From Zeimonas sp964481165 (GTDB lineage Bacteria; Pseudomonadota; Gammaproteobacteria; Burkholderiales; Burkholderiaceae_E), in contig CAYZYC010000036.1 in assembly GCA_964481165.1 (NCBI GenBank), forward strand, positions 1 to 22,136: a stretch of 22,136 bases of DNA. Direction: 5' to 3'. The position numbers and the translations under genes were made by a program. The notes below the pieces were generated by a model, which was given only the letters and a program-made list of their open reading frames with translations, had not been told where the DNA came from and searched no databases. Positions within the stretch are counted from its first letter, which is position 1; the number at the start of each line of letters is the position of its first letter. Positions 1 through 7,575 of the stretch are shown in pieces.

Positions 1-237
1 CGGGCTGTCGCCGAACTTCGGCAGGAAGTCGACCCGCTTGTCCGACGAGAACCGTGCCGAGTCGGTGAGCACCGTGCGCACGTCGTCGTAGCGGCTGACG
101 ACCACCGAGCCGTCGGGCTGATGGCACAGCGGTGCATGGTCGCGCAGCATCGCGAAATCGGGGTACGGATCCTGCGCGAATTCGTGGCCGACGCGCGAGA
201 GCACGAAGTCGCGAGCCGTCGATGGTGTCAACCGCAT
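1..237 (-). CDS. Cytochrome P450, N-terminal fragment (runs off the window)
   Basis: The 79 visible residues begin MRLTPSTARDF and continue with DPYPDFAMLRDHAPL, then SVVVSRYDDVRTVLTD and ARFSSD. This is the classic N-terminal pattern of soluble bacterial cytochromes P450: a proline-rich entry, a substrate-side beta strand, then the B helix. No membrane anchor is visible, as expected for a soluble bacterial enzyme. The ATG was chosen because GGGGGA lies 5 nt upstream and a promoter-like element lies 34 nt upstream. The gene points the same way as the NAGGN trio and starts 97 nt after its last gene. The heme-binding Cys motif, the I-helix and any redox partner lie outside the window, so substrate and subfamily cannot be given. 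The family call is by recognition of this pattern and is fairly firm despite the short length. Confidence 0.8.
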   Translation of the reverse strand, partial: MRLTPSTARDFVLSRVGHEFAQDPYPDFAMLRDHAPLCHQPDGSVVVSRYDDVRTVLTDSARFSSDKRVDFLPKFGDSP

Positions 238-270
238 GCAGGTCCCCCGGGACGGTTCGATATGCAAACG

Positions 271-299
271 ATTCTAGCCGCTTCGATGCCGGCGGCGAA
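271..299 (-). promoter_or_regulatory. Candidate promoter of the P450 gene
   Basis: On the minus strand TAGAAT (276-271) matches the sigma-70 -10 consensus at five of six positions. A weak -35 (TTCGCC, 299-294) sits 17 bp upstream of it. Transcription would start near 264, leaving a leader of about 27 nt with a GGGGGA ribosome site. It suggests the P450 is transcribed separately from the NAGGN genes. The -35 match is poor, so this is a suggestion only. Confidence 0.35.
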
Positions 300-334
300 C
301 CGGGAACCAAGGCGCGCGACGGACGGCGGACGAA

Positions 335-1531
335 TCAGCCTGCGTCGGATCCGCCCGACGCCGCGCGCGTGCGGGCAGGGTCCGGCGAGCCGTGTTCGGC
401 CGACGGCGGATTCGGGCTCGGCGGCGGCTGCGGAAAGTCCTCGAGGGGGCCGAGCGGCGCCGCATCGCGTTCGAAGAGCGGGGCGCTGTGCACGTACGCC
501 TGCAGCAGGCGACCGAGCGCCGCGAGCGAGTCGATGTGCGTGCGCTCGTACCCGTGCGAGGCGTCGAGCGCGAAGCACACGAGCGCGGTGCGGATGTCGT
601 TGCCTGCCTCGAGCGCCGAAGCCGCGTCGCTGCGGTAGTGGAGGAACACGTCGCGGCTGTGTTCGATGCCTGCCTCGCGACACAGGCCGATCAGGTGACG
701 CGTCAGGTGCCAGTCGAACGGGCCGGACGAATCCTGCATCGCGATCGTGACGCCGGATTCGCTGGTGTTCTGCCCCGGCGCGATCGTCCCGTTGTCGATC
801 GACACCAGTTCGGCGACGTCGCCGTGCAGCACGTGCGAAGCGCCGACCCCGATTTCCTCCGAGATCGTGAAGAGCAGGTGGCAGTCGACGGGCGGAAGAA
901 CCTCCGATCGACGCACTGCGCTGGCGACCGCCAGCAGCGTCGCGACGCCCGCCTTGTCGTCGAGGTGGCGCGCGTTGACGAAACCGTTGTCGGCGAACTC
1001 GGGTTGGGAGTCGATCGACACCGTGTCGCCGATGTTCAGCCCGAGCCGCACCAGGTCGTCGACGCCGGTGCAGCGTTCGTCGAGCCGCAACTCGACCTGC
1101 GACCAGGCGACCGGCTGGCTGTCGACTTCCTCGTTGTACGCGTGTCCCGAGGCCTTCAGCGGCACGATCGACCCGCGAAACCGCCTGCCGTCGTCCGCAT
1201 GCACCGTGACCCGCGCTCCTTCGGCGAACCGCGACGACCAGGTGCCGATCGGGACGACCTCCAGCCGCCCGTTCGGCTTGAACTGCTTGACGATGGCGCC
1301 CAGCGTGTCGAGGTGCGCGACGATCGCGCGGTCGGGGCTGTGACGCACGCCCTCGAGATCGGCGCGGATCGCGCCGCGCCGCGTGAGGCTGTACGCGATG
1401 TCGAGCGCCTCGAGTTCGCGGGTCACGTGGACGACGATCTCGTCGGTCATTCCCGACGGACTCGGGATCGCCAGCAGGCGCGCGAGCACGTCGAGCAGGT
1501 ACGCGCGGTCGATCGGCGGGAGCACCGGCAT
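335..1531 (-). CDS. NAGGN-system M42-family peptidase
   Basis: This 398-residue protein is a metallopeptidase-fold hydrolase of the M42/M20 clan. Metal-site motifs are visible in order: AHLDTLG (His73), HLDDKAG (Asp191), ISEEIG (Glu225/226), SIDNGT (Asp246) and a late His region DASHGYERTH (326-332). It is the third member of the conserved trio around N-acetylglutaminylglutamine amide synthesis (TIGR03106-type). Its exact substrate is not established; removal or turnover of the dipeptide is a plausible role. The ATG at 1531 lies 2 nt after the ngg stop, and a GTG at 1537 that overlaps that stop is an alternative, so coupling to ngg is likely. The last 35 or so residues (about 363-398) are a Pro/Ser-rich tail that looks disordered and seems longer than usual for the family. 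Confidence 0.92.
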   Translation of the reverse strand: MPVLPPIDRAYLLDVLARLLAIPSPSGMTDEIVVHVTRELEALDIAYSLTRRGAIRADLEGVRHSPDRAIVAHLDTLGAIVKQFKPNGRLEVVPIGTWSSRFAEGARVTVHADDGRRFRGSIVPLKASGHAYNEEVDSQPVAWSQVELRLDERCTGVDDLVRLGLNIGDTVSIDSQPEFADNGFVNARHLDDKAGVATLLAVASAVRRSEVLPPVDCHLLFTISEEIGVGASHVLHGDVAELVSIDNGTIAPGQNTSESGVTIAMQDSSGPFDWHLTRHLIGLCREAGIEHSRDVFLHYRSDAASALEAGNDIRTALVCFALDASHGYERTHIDSLAALGRLLQAYVHSAPLFERDAAPLGPLEDFPQPPPSPNPPSAEHGSPDPARTRAASGGSDAG

Positions 1532-1533
1532 CG

Positions 1534-3315
1534 TCACCCCGAGCGCGTCTGCGGGAACAGCAGGTCGATGAATCGCTCGGCGGTCGGCTGCGGTTCGTGG
1601 TTGGCCAGCCCGGGCCGTTCGTTGGCCTCGACGATCGCGTATTGGTCGCCTTCGACGTCGGGCACGAGGAAGTCGAGCCCGACCACCGGGATGTCGAGCG
1701 CGCGCGAGGCCTGCACGGCGGCTTCCGCGAGCGCCGGATGCAGGCGCGCGGTGACGTCGTGGATCGTTCCTCCGGTGTGCAGGTTCGCCGTCTTGCGCAC
1801 GGCGAGCGTTTCGCCGCGCGGCAGGATTTCGTCCATCCGCCTGCCGGCTTCGTTCACGCAGCGTTCGGTCTCGGAATCGACCGGGATCGAACTCTCGCCG
1901 CCGGTTGCCGCCTCTCGGCGCCGGCTCTGGCGGGCGATCAGCGACTGCACCGTATTGGCGCCGTCGCCGACCACCTGCGCAGGCCTGCGCGTCGCGGCCG
2001 CTACCACCTGGTGGTCGATCACGACGATGCGCAGGTCGTCGCCGGCCACCAGTTCCTCGACGATCACTTCGTCGCAGAAGTGCCGCGCTTCGTCGATCGC
2101 CTTCCTCACCGCCTGCAGGTCGCGCAGGTCGACGCGCACGCCGTGCCCCTGTTCGCCGCGCACCGGCTTGATGACGACCCGGCCGTGCCGCTCGATGAAT
2201 TCGCGCAGCGCCTCGTCGTCGCCGGCCGGAATCTGGTCGGGAACGCGCAGGCCGGCACGCACGAGGACGTTGCGGGTGACACGCTTGTCGTCGCATCGAC
2301 TCATCGCGATCGCCGTGGTCAGCTCGGACAGCGATTCGCGGCAGACGATCGTGCGACCGCCGTGGATCAGCCGGAAGTAACCGTGCCCGGCGTCGAGCAC
2401 CTCGACGCCGATTCCGCGGCGCCGTGCCTCGTTCGCGAGGATGCGCGCATAGATGTTCAGTCCGCCGTAGTCGTCGGGCCCGACGAAGAGCTTCTCGTTG
2501 ATCGGGTTCTTGTTCTTCAGGCAGTACACCGGCACGCGCTCGAAGCCGAGCTTCTCGTAGAGCGCGATCGCTTCGCCGTTGTCGTGCATCACCGACAGAT
2601 CGAGCCAACGGCGTCCGCGCGCGCGAAAACGTTCGACCACCGCGAGGACGAGGACTTCGCCGACGCGCGACACCGCGCACTGCGGATCGACCGCGAGCGA
2701 CCACAGGCTCGTGCCTGCGTCCGGGTCGTTGCAGGCGAGCACGTGGTCGACCGCGGTCACCACGCCGACGATCGAGCCGGTGTCGGGATCCTCCGCGACC
2801 AGCATCGCGACCGTGTCGTCGCCCGCCGCGTCGCGCAGGAACCCCTCGCGCACCGGAACCATGCCCCGCGCGAGATAGATGCGGTTCACCGCTTCCTCGT
2901 CCTGCGGGCGTGCCGCGACGATCGTCACCCCGTGCGGAGGATCGGCTTCCCCGGGCGCGGCCCGCTGCAGCGCCAGGCGAAACGTGTGCGACGGGTCGAG
3001 GAACAGCTGCTGCGGCGCCAGCGCCGTCACGACATGCGGATCGCGCACGTAGATCGCGACGTCGCGACGGCCCTGCTCCTCGGCGCCGATCTCCGCGGCG
3101 AGCCGTTCGGGGGATGCATACGTGTGCGCGAAGATCAGCCGGCCCCAGCCGCAGTCGACCCACGCTTCGTCGCGCAACTGTTCGGAGATCTCGGCAGGCA
3201 GTTCGCGCCAGTGCCGCAGCGTCGCCATCCGCGTCGGATCGAGCGCGTCGTTGCGTTCGCCGTCGTTGCGTTCGCCGTCGTTGCGTTCGCTTTCGTCGCG
3301 TTCGCTGCCGTTCAT
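1534..3315 (-). CDS. ngg: N-acetylglutaminylglutamine synthetase (GNAT plus ATP-grasp)
   Basis: This 593-residue bifunctional enzyme makes the N-acetylated glutamine dipeptide that AsnO then amidates to the osmoprotectant NAGGN (established for asnO/ngg in Sinorhizobium meliloti and Pseudomonas aeruginosa; TIGR03103-type). A GNAT acetyltransferase domain spans roughly residues 128-265, with SLAVDPQCAVSRVGEVLV and the helix ending ALYEKLGF. An ATP-grasp ligase follows from about 340 to the end, with VIKPVRGEQGHGV near 381-393, EELVAGDDLRI and the C-terminal IVEANERPGL metal-binding stretch. The ATG at 3315 is 4 nt after the asnO stop. The first 24 residues are a hydrophilic repeat (ERNDG units) encoded by four 15-bp tandem units. 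A start at Met30 (MATLRHWRELP) would avoid the repeat, but the spacing to asnO favours Met1. The ATP-grasp and GNAT assignments are firm. Confidence 0.95.
   Translation of the reverse strand: MNGSERDESERNDGERNDGERNDALDPTRMATLRHWRELPAEISEQLRDEAWVDCGWGRLIFAHTYASPERLAAEIGAEEQGRRDVAIYVRDPHVVTALAPQQLFLDPSHTFRLALQRAAPGEADPPHGVTIVAARPQDEEAVNRIYLARGMVPVREGFLRDAAGDDTVAMLVAEDPDTGSIVGVVTAVDHVLACNDPDAGTSLWSLAVDPQCAVSRVGEVLVLAVVERFRARGRRWLDLSVMHDNGEAIALYEKLGFERVPVYCLKNKNPINEKLFVGPDDYGGLNIYARILANEARRRGIGVEVLDAGHGYFRLIHGGRTIVCRESLSELTTAIAMSRCDDKRVTRNVLVRAGLRVPDQIPAGDDEALREFIERHGRVVIKPVRGEQGHGVRVDLRDLQAVRKAIDEARHFCDEVIVEELVAGDDLRIVVIDHQVVAAATRRPAQVVGDGANTVQSLIARQSRRREAATGGESSIPVDSETERCVNEAGRRMDEILPRGETLAVRKTANLHTGGTIHDVTARLHPALAEAAVQASRALDIPVVGLDFLVPDVEGDQYAIVEANERPGLANHEPQPTAERFIDLLFPQTRSG
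3250..3309 (-). repeat. Four 15-bp tandem units at the start of ngg
   Basis: Four consecutive 15-bp units (3309-3295, 3294-3280, 3279-3265, 3264-3250) encode ERD/ERN-based pentapeptides directly after the first two codons of ngg. The two units farthest from the start codon are identical (GACGGCGAACGCAAC); the two nearest it differ at a few bases. The unit keeps the reading frame, so copy-number change would lengthen or shorten only a hydrophilic N-terminal tail. Confidence 0.9.
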
Positions 3316-3319
3316 CGGC

Positions 3320-5089
3320 TCAGAGCCCTCGTGCCTGCAGCCACAGCTCGAGCAGCGCTACCTGCCACAGTCGCGACCCGCGCAGCGCGGTGATGTGCCT
3401 GCCGGGCGCTTCGAGCAGCGACGAAACGGTGTCCGCCCGGAACAGCCCGCGCTCGCGTGCACGCCGGCTCGACAGCGCGTCGCGCACGAGCGCGAGCACC
3501 GGGCCGTCGATGTGCTTGAGGATCGGCACCGGGAAGTAGCCTTTCGGCCGGTCGACGACTTCGTGCGGAAGCAGGCGGCGCCCGATCGACTTCAGCACCC
3601 CCTTGCCGCCATCGCGCAGCTTGTCCGCCTCGGGCAGCCGGCCGGCGAGCTCGACCAGTTCGTGGTCCAGGAACGGCACGCGCGCTTCCAGCCCCCAGGC
3701 CATCGTCATGTTGTCGACGCGCTTGACCGGGTCGTCGGCGAGCATGATCGTGGTGTCGAGCCGCAGCGCCTTTTCGACGGCCGTGCCGCCGTCGGCGGCG
3801 AAACTTCGCTGCACGTACGCGCGGCTGGCATCGTCGGTGGCGAACGCGTCGCCTGCGGTCCGAAGGAACCCGGCGTGGTCGCTGTCGAAGAACGCCTTCG
3901 CGTAGTCGCCGACCGGATCGACGCTGCCGACGAGGGCCGGATACCAGTGATACCCCGCGAACACTTCGTCGGCCCCCTGGCCGCTCTGTACGACCTTCAG
4001 CTGCTTCGACACTTCGCGTGCCAGCAGGTAGAACGCGACATTGTCGTAGCTGACCATCGGTTCGCTCATCGCGGCGATCGTGCCCGGCAGCGCGTCCATC
4101 AGTTCCGCGGTCGGAATGCGGATCTGCTCGTGGCGCGTGGCGAACCGCTGCGCGACCAGGTCGGAATAGCGGAACTCGTCTCCTTCCTCGCCGCCGGCGG
4201 CCTCGAACCCGATCGAGAAAGTGCGCAGGCCGTGCTGGCCGAGCTCGGAGAGCAGCGCGACGACGAGGCTGGAGTCGACACCGCCCGACAGCAGCACGCC
4301 GACCGGCACGTCGGCGACCATGCGCCGCCGCACGGCGGTGCGCAGCGCCTGCTCGACGAGGCGTTCGCGCTCTTCGACCGGCATCGCCTCCAGCACGGGG
4401 TCGGCTTCGACACGCAGCTGCCAGTACCGGTGCGTCTCGCGACGCCCGTCGGACTCCCACGTCGTGACGGTCGCCGGTTCGAGCTTGCGCACGCCGGCCA
4501 GGATCGTGAACGGCGGCGGCACGACGGCGTGCCAGCTCAGGTAGTGGTGCAGCGCGGCCGGATCGATCGTCGTGTCGATGCCGCCGCCGGCGAGCAGTGC
4601 CGGCAGCGTCGACGCGAAGCGCAGTGCGCCGGGCCGCTCGGAAAAATACAGCGGCTTGATGCCGAATCGATCGCGCGCCAGCGTCAGGCGACCGCTGTCG
4701 CGTTCGTGGATCGCGAAAGCGAACATGCCGTGGAACCGCTCGACGCACGCGCTGCCCCATGCGTCGAAGCTCTTGAGCACGACTTCGGTATCGCCTTCGG
4801 AGAAGAAACGGTAGCCGAGCGCCTCGAGCTCTCGTCGCAGCTCGCGATAGTTGTAGATGCAGCCGTTGAAGGCGATCGTCGACCCGAGCGACGGGTCGGT
4901 CATCGGCTGCTGGGCGTGTTCGGAGAGATCGATGATGCGCAGACGGCGGTGCGCCATCGCGGCGCTCGCCTGCAGCCAGGCGCCCGCGCCGTCGGGTCCG
5001 CGCCGGTGCATCGTTTCGCCCATCTGCGCGACGGCACCGATGTCGGCAATCTTCGAATCGAAGCGGACTTCGCCCGCAAACCCGCACAT
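3320..5089 (-). CDS. asnO: N-acetylglutaminylglutamine amidotransferase (asparagine synthase-like)
   Basis: This 589-residue glutamine-dependent amidotransferase carries out the last step of NAGGN synthesis by amidating the terminal carboxylate of the acetylated dipeptide (TIGR03104-type). The N-terminal class II glutaminase domain begins MCGFAGEV, so Cys2 is the nucleophile once Met is removed. It continues with HRRGPDG, HRRLRIIDLS and FNGCIYNYRELR, then GMFAFAIHERD and LARDRFGIKPLYF. The synthetase domain carries the ATP PP-loop SGGVDSS at residues 268-274 and later GQGADEVFAGYHWYP and NMTMAWGLEARVPFLDHELV. Asparagine synthase AsnB shares this layout. The assignment to NAGGN rests on the immediately following ngg and M42 genes. 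It is the first gene of the trio. The 159 bp upstream separate it from purU and probably hold its promoter, though I saw no convincing -35/-10 pair. Confidence 0.94.
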   Translation of the reverse strand: MCGFAGEVRFDSKIADIGAVAQMGETMHRRGPDGAGAWLQASAAMAHRRLRIIDLSEHAQQPMTDPSLGSTIAFNGCIYNYRELRRELEALGYRFFSEGDTEVVLKSFDAWGSACVERFHGMFAFAIHERDSGRLTLARDRFGIKPLYFSERPGALRFASTLPALLAGGGIDTTIDPAALHHYLSWHAVVPPPFTILAGVRKLEPATVTTWESDGRRETHRYWQLRVEADPVLEAMPVEERERLVEQALRTAVRRRMVADVPVGVLLSGGVDSSLVVALLSELGQHGLRTFSIGFEAAGGEEGDEFRYSDLVAQRFATRHEQIRIPTAELMDALPGTIAAMSEPMVSYDNVAFYLLAREVSKQLKVVQSGQGADEVFAGYHWYPALVGSVDPVGDYAKAFFDSDHAGFLRTAGDAFATDDASRAYVQRSFAADGGTAVEKALRLDTTIMLADDPVKRVDNMTMAWGLEARVPFLDHELVELAGRLPEADKLRDGGKGVLKSIGRRLLPHEVVDRPKGYFPVPILKHIDGPVLALVRDALSSRRARERGLFRADTVSSLLEAPGRHITALRGSRLWQVALLELWLQARGL

Positions 5090-5248
5090 GCGCAGCAGAC
5101 CCCGATGTGTCGTGAGTGGAGCCGGACGAGTCTCGCACAGAAAGCGCGGGACCGGCGAATCAATCCGCAGCGCGCGGCCGGGTCTTTCGCGGTTCGCGCC
5201 CGATCGCGCGCACCGCGACCCCCGGCCCGGGCTCGCCCTCCCGCCTTG
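5090..5248. other. Intergenic gap between purU and asnO
   Basis: These 159 bp separate the end of the nnrS-ubi-purU run from the NAGGN trio. The stretch is GC-rich and holds no plausible gene. An isolated TTGATT occurs on the minus strand, but no -10 element sits at a proper distance. No T-tract terminator is visible. It must nevertheless hold either the asnO promoter or read-through from purU. Confidence 0.5.
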
Positions 5249-6103
5249 TCAGCGGAACACGACCGTCTTGGTTCCGTCCAGCACGACGCGGCGTTCGGCA
5301 TGCCACTTCACCGCGCGCGCGAGCACCACGTTCTCGACGTCGCGGCCGATCGCCGTGAGCGTGGGCACGTCCATCGAATGATCGACGCGCTCGACGTCCT
5401 GCTCGATGATCGGACCCTCGTCGAGGGCGCTGGTGACGTAGTGTGCGGTTGCGCCGATGAGCTTGACGCCGCGGTCGTGTGCCTGGCGGTACGGGCGCGC
5501 GCCCTTGAAGCTCGGAAGGAACGAGTGGTGGATGTTGATCGCGCGGCCTTCGAGGTGGCGGCACAGTTCGTCGGACAGCACCTGCATGTAGCGTGCGAGC
5601 ACGACCAGCTCGATCTGCTCGCCTTCGACGATCTCGAGCAGGCGCGCTTCGGCACGCGCTCTCGTCGTCGGCGTGACGGGCACGTGGTGGAACGGCACGT
5701 CGTATGAAGCGGCGAGCTGGTAGAAGTCGCGGTGATTCGAGACGACGCCGCGGATGTCGATCGGCAGCAGCCCCGACCGGTGGCGGAACAGCAGGTCGTT
5801 CAGGCAGTGCCCGAGCTTCGAAACGAGGATCAGCGTCGGCGCCGGGCGCGCGGCGTCGAAGAACTTCCAGCGCATCGAAAATGCCTCGCCGACCGGCGCA
5901 AAGGCCGCGGACAGCGAATCGACCGACGCATCGTGCGACGACGATTCGAAGTGCATGCGCATGAAGAACAACCCGGTGTCGCGATCGTCGAACTGCGATG
6001 CCTCGAGGATGTTGCCGCCGTGCCCGAGCAGGAAACCCGAGACGGCGTGCACGATCCCGGGGCGATCCGGGCACGACAGCGAGAGGATGAAGCTTCCGGG
6101 CAT
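5249..6103 (-). CDS. purU: Formyltetrahydrofolate deformylase
   Basis: This enzyme hydrolyses 10-formyltetrahydrofolate to tetrahydrofolate and formate. With the ATG at 6103 it has 284 residues, close to the 280 of E. coli PurU. An N-terminal ACT domain is recognisable (LSLSCPDRPGIVHAVSGFL, then GGNILEASQFDD). The formyltransferase-fold domain follows, with INIHHSFLPSFKGARPY (active-site His) and ATAHYVTSALDEGPIIEQD (active-site Asp). A GTG at 6136 in the same frame would add 11 residues and overlap ubiT. The ATG was preferred because MPGSFILSLS sits directly before the ACT domain, 11 nt after the ubiT stop. It is the last gene of a run of five same-strand genes with otherwise anaerobic roles, so it may be transcribed with them. 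The formate product could matter under low oxygen, but that is inference. Confidence 0.95.
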   Translation of the reverse strand: MPGSFILSLSCPDRPGIVHAVSGFLLGHGGNILEASQFDDRDTGLFFMRMHFESSSHDASVDSLSAAFAPVGEAFSMRWKFFDAARPAPTLILVSKLGHCLNDLLFRHRSGLLPIDIRGVVSNHRDFYQLAASYDVPFHHVPVTPTTRARAEARLLEIVEGEQIELVVLARYMQVLSDELCRHLEGRAINIHHSFLPSFKGARPYRQAHDRGVKLIGATAHYVTSALDEGPIIEQDVERVDHSMDVPTLTAIGRDVENVVLARAVKWHAERRVVLDGTKTVVFR

Positions 6104-6114
6104 CGGCGATGTGT

Positions 6115-6564
6115 TCAGCGGGCCTGCGACGGCCACGTGAGCAGCGGCCCGATCGCATCGAGCGTGTTCTTCAGGATCAGCCCGTACTCGGTGTCGCCTT
6201 CCATCACCAGCGCGCGCTCGAAGAACAGGCGGTCCGCGTCCTCCTCGCCACGCAGCAGCCGCAGGTAGCTCGAAGCGTCGGCGGCCACGCGCAGCGTCAC
6301 CGGGCCGCCGTCGGGAGCACGCCGGAAACCGCGGGGACCGAGGACGACGCGACAGCGCAGTCCGAGGTCGCAGACCTCGATCTCGACGACGTGCCCGGCG
6401 AGCTGCGCCGCGTCGTCCGGCGACAGCCGTGGGCGAAGCAGCCGGTCGAGCGCCGCGGCGAGCACCACCGACGGGGGCAGGATCGGCAGGCGCGAGACGA
6501 AGGTGCGCAGCGCCGCCGGTATCGGAAGCGCGGTATTGCGGTTGGAGGCGGCGTACGCGTTCAT
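6115..6564 (-). CDS. ubiT: UbiT, SCP2-domain accessory factor for O2-independent ubiquinone synthesis
   Basis: This 149-residue protein is an SCP2-like lipid-binding domain protein (YhbT/UbiT). UbiT is needed for anaerobic ubiquinone synthesis together with UbiU and UbiV, probably by binding the hydrophobic intermediate. Features seen include the family-like N-terminal segment LRTFVSRLPILPPSVVLAAAL, then a beta-rich core ending FFERALVMEGDTEYGLILKNTLDAI, the typical SCP2 'sterol-carrier' helix region. The start ATG overlaps the ubiV stop as ATGA (6564-6561), which implies translational coupling. An upstream in-frame extension to 6726 exists but is Arg-rich, lies within ubiV and was rejected. 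The identification is strengthened by the directly adjacent ubiV and ubiU genes. Confidence 0.92.
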   Translation of the reverse strand: MNAYAASNRNTALPIPAALRTFVSRLPILPPSVVLAAALDRLLRPRLSPDDAAQLAGHVVEIEVCDLGLRCRVVLGPRGFRRAPDGGPVTLRVAADASSYLRLLRGEEDADRLFFERALVMEGDTEYGLILKNTLDAIGPLLTWPSQAR

Positions 6565-7559
6565 GTTCCGATCCTGTCGAGGCCGGCGCCCCGGTGTGCG
6601 AATCCGTCGACGAGCCCGCCGGGAAGACTCATCTGCTGCAGCCTGCGCGTGGCATCCGCGGCGTCGGCCCCCGCGTTGTAGACCGCCTCGAACAGCGCGA
6701 CCACCTCGGCGAAGTTCGATGCGCACGGGGACAGGCGCGCGCGCGATACGCCCGCGCTGCGCAACGCGTCGGCCGCGCCGATCAGGCAGTGCCAGGCCGC
6801 CGATTGCGTCTGGATCCCGTTCAGTGCGAGGAACGGAGTCCCTTCACCGGTGCTCAGCAGCAGCCCGTCGGGGTGCTCGATGCAGCGAAACGCGCATTCG
6901 TCCTTGGGCAGGTGGTAGTGGCGCGCGGTGAAACAGCGTGCCGAGAACGCGAGCGGCAGGCGCCCGAATGCGAACACCTCGGTCTCGATCGGCGTGTCGC
7001 GACGCGGACCTCCGCGCACCGGCGCATCGGGCGGGTTGATCGTCGCGATCGCCTGCAGGTCGAGTTCGACCGGAGCGACCCAGCGATGTGCGCCGAGCCC
7101 GGCGTATTCGTCGAGCGCCGGCCGGCTGTATACGTTGATGTGCGGGCCGAGCACGAAACGGCGCCCGGCCAGCGTGCGGAACGTCGACGCGTCGCCGGCC
7201 TCGACGAGGTAGTCGTTCTGCCCGGCGAGAGCGCGCATCTCGCGCAGGTCGGATTCGGATTCGAGCAGCGCCTGCGTCGCCAGCACCACCTCCTTGCCGC
7301 AGGCATTCAGGTCGCGTGCAAGCGCGAGCCAGTCGTCGCGCTTCATTTCGTGGCGTCGCGAACAGACCACCTCGCCGAGCACCACGGTGTCGATCGCGGA
7401 GTCGGCGATCTGCGCGTAGAAGTCGGTCAGCGTCCTGCGAGACCAGTAATAGAGCACGGGGCCCGCGGTGAGCCTGATCCGTGCGGTGCCCGAAGGCGCT
7501 GCCGCGCCGGTCGTGGCGGCTTCGCGGCAGGGCGAGCCGTTCCCGAGACTGTCGTTCAT
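6561..7559 (-). CDS. ubiV: UbiV, U32-family Fe-S protein for O2-independent ubiquinone hydroxylation
   Basis: This 332-residue peptidase-U32-family protein matches UbiV (YhbV). UbiU and UbiV form a heterodimer with one [4Fe-4S] cluster each and hydroxylate the ubiquinone ring without oxygen, with prephenate as the oxygen source. Four candidate cluster cysteines are visible: Cys66 (LGEVVCSRRHEM) and Cys209, Cys222 and Cys226 (ARCFTARHYHLPKDECAFRC). Their order and grouping follow E. coli UbiV. The protein has an N-terminal extension of about 25 residues before RIRLTAGPVLYYW. It starts 16 nt after the ubiU stop, with AGGAA upstream as a modest ribosome site. It overlaps ubiT by 4 nt. Confidence 0.95.
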   Translation of the reverse strand: MNDSLGNGSPCREAATTGAAAPSGTARIRLTAGPVLYYWSRRTLTDFYAQIADSAIDTVVLGEVVCSRRHEMKRDDWLALARDLNACGKEVVLATQALLESESDLREMRALAGQNDYLVEAGDASTFRTLAGRRFVLGPHINVYSRPALDEYAGLGAHRWVAPVELDLQAIATINPPDAPVRGGPRRDTPIETEVFAFGRLPLAFSARCFTARHYHLPKDECAFRCIEHPDGLLLSTGEGTPFLALNGIQTQSAAWHCLIGAADALRSAGVSRARLSPCASNFAEVVALFEAVYNAGADAADATRRLQQMSLPGGLVDGFAHRGAGLDRIGT

Positions 7560-7575
7560 GCGCGATCGTTCCTGT

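Noticed and set aside
335..3163. A 942-residue frame that would fuse the M42 peptidase to an upstream domain.
   Set aside because: The upstream part is a shadow of ngg in another frame; the peptidase starts at 1531, next to the ngg stop.
5150..5248. GC-rich inverted segments after purU as a terminator.
   Set aside because: No T-tract and no clean stem could be drawn by eye; calling a terminator would be unsupported.
392..5707. Very long plus-strand open frames (for example 392-2380, 1597-3393, 3122-5707) opposite the NAGGN genes and purU.
   Set aside because: They mirror well-identified minus-strand genes. Their translations are Arg/Val/Asp/His-rich with no recognisable motif, as expected where high GC at third positions removes stop codons from the antisense frame.
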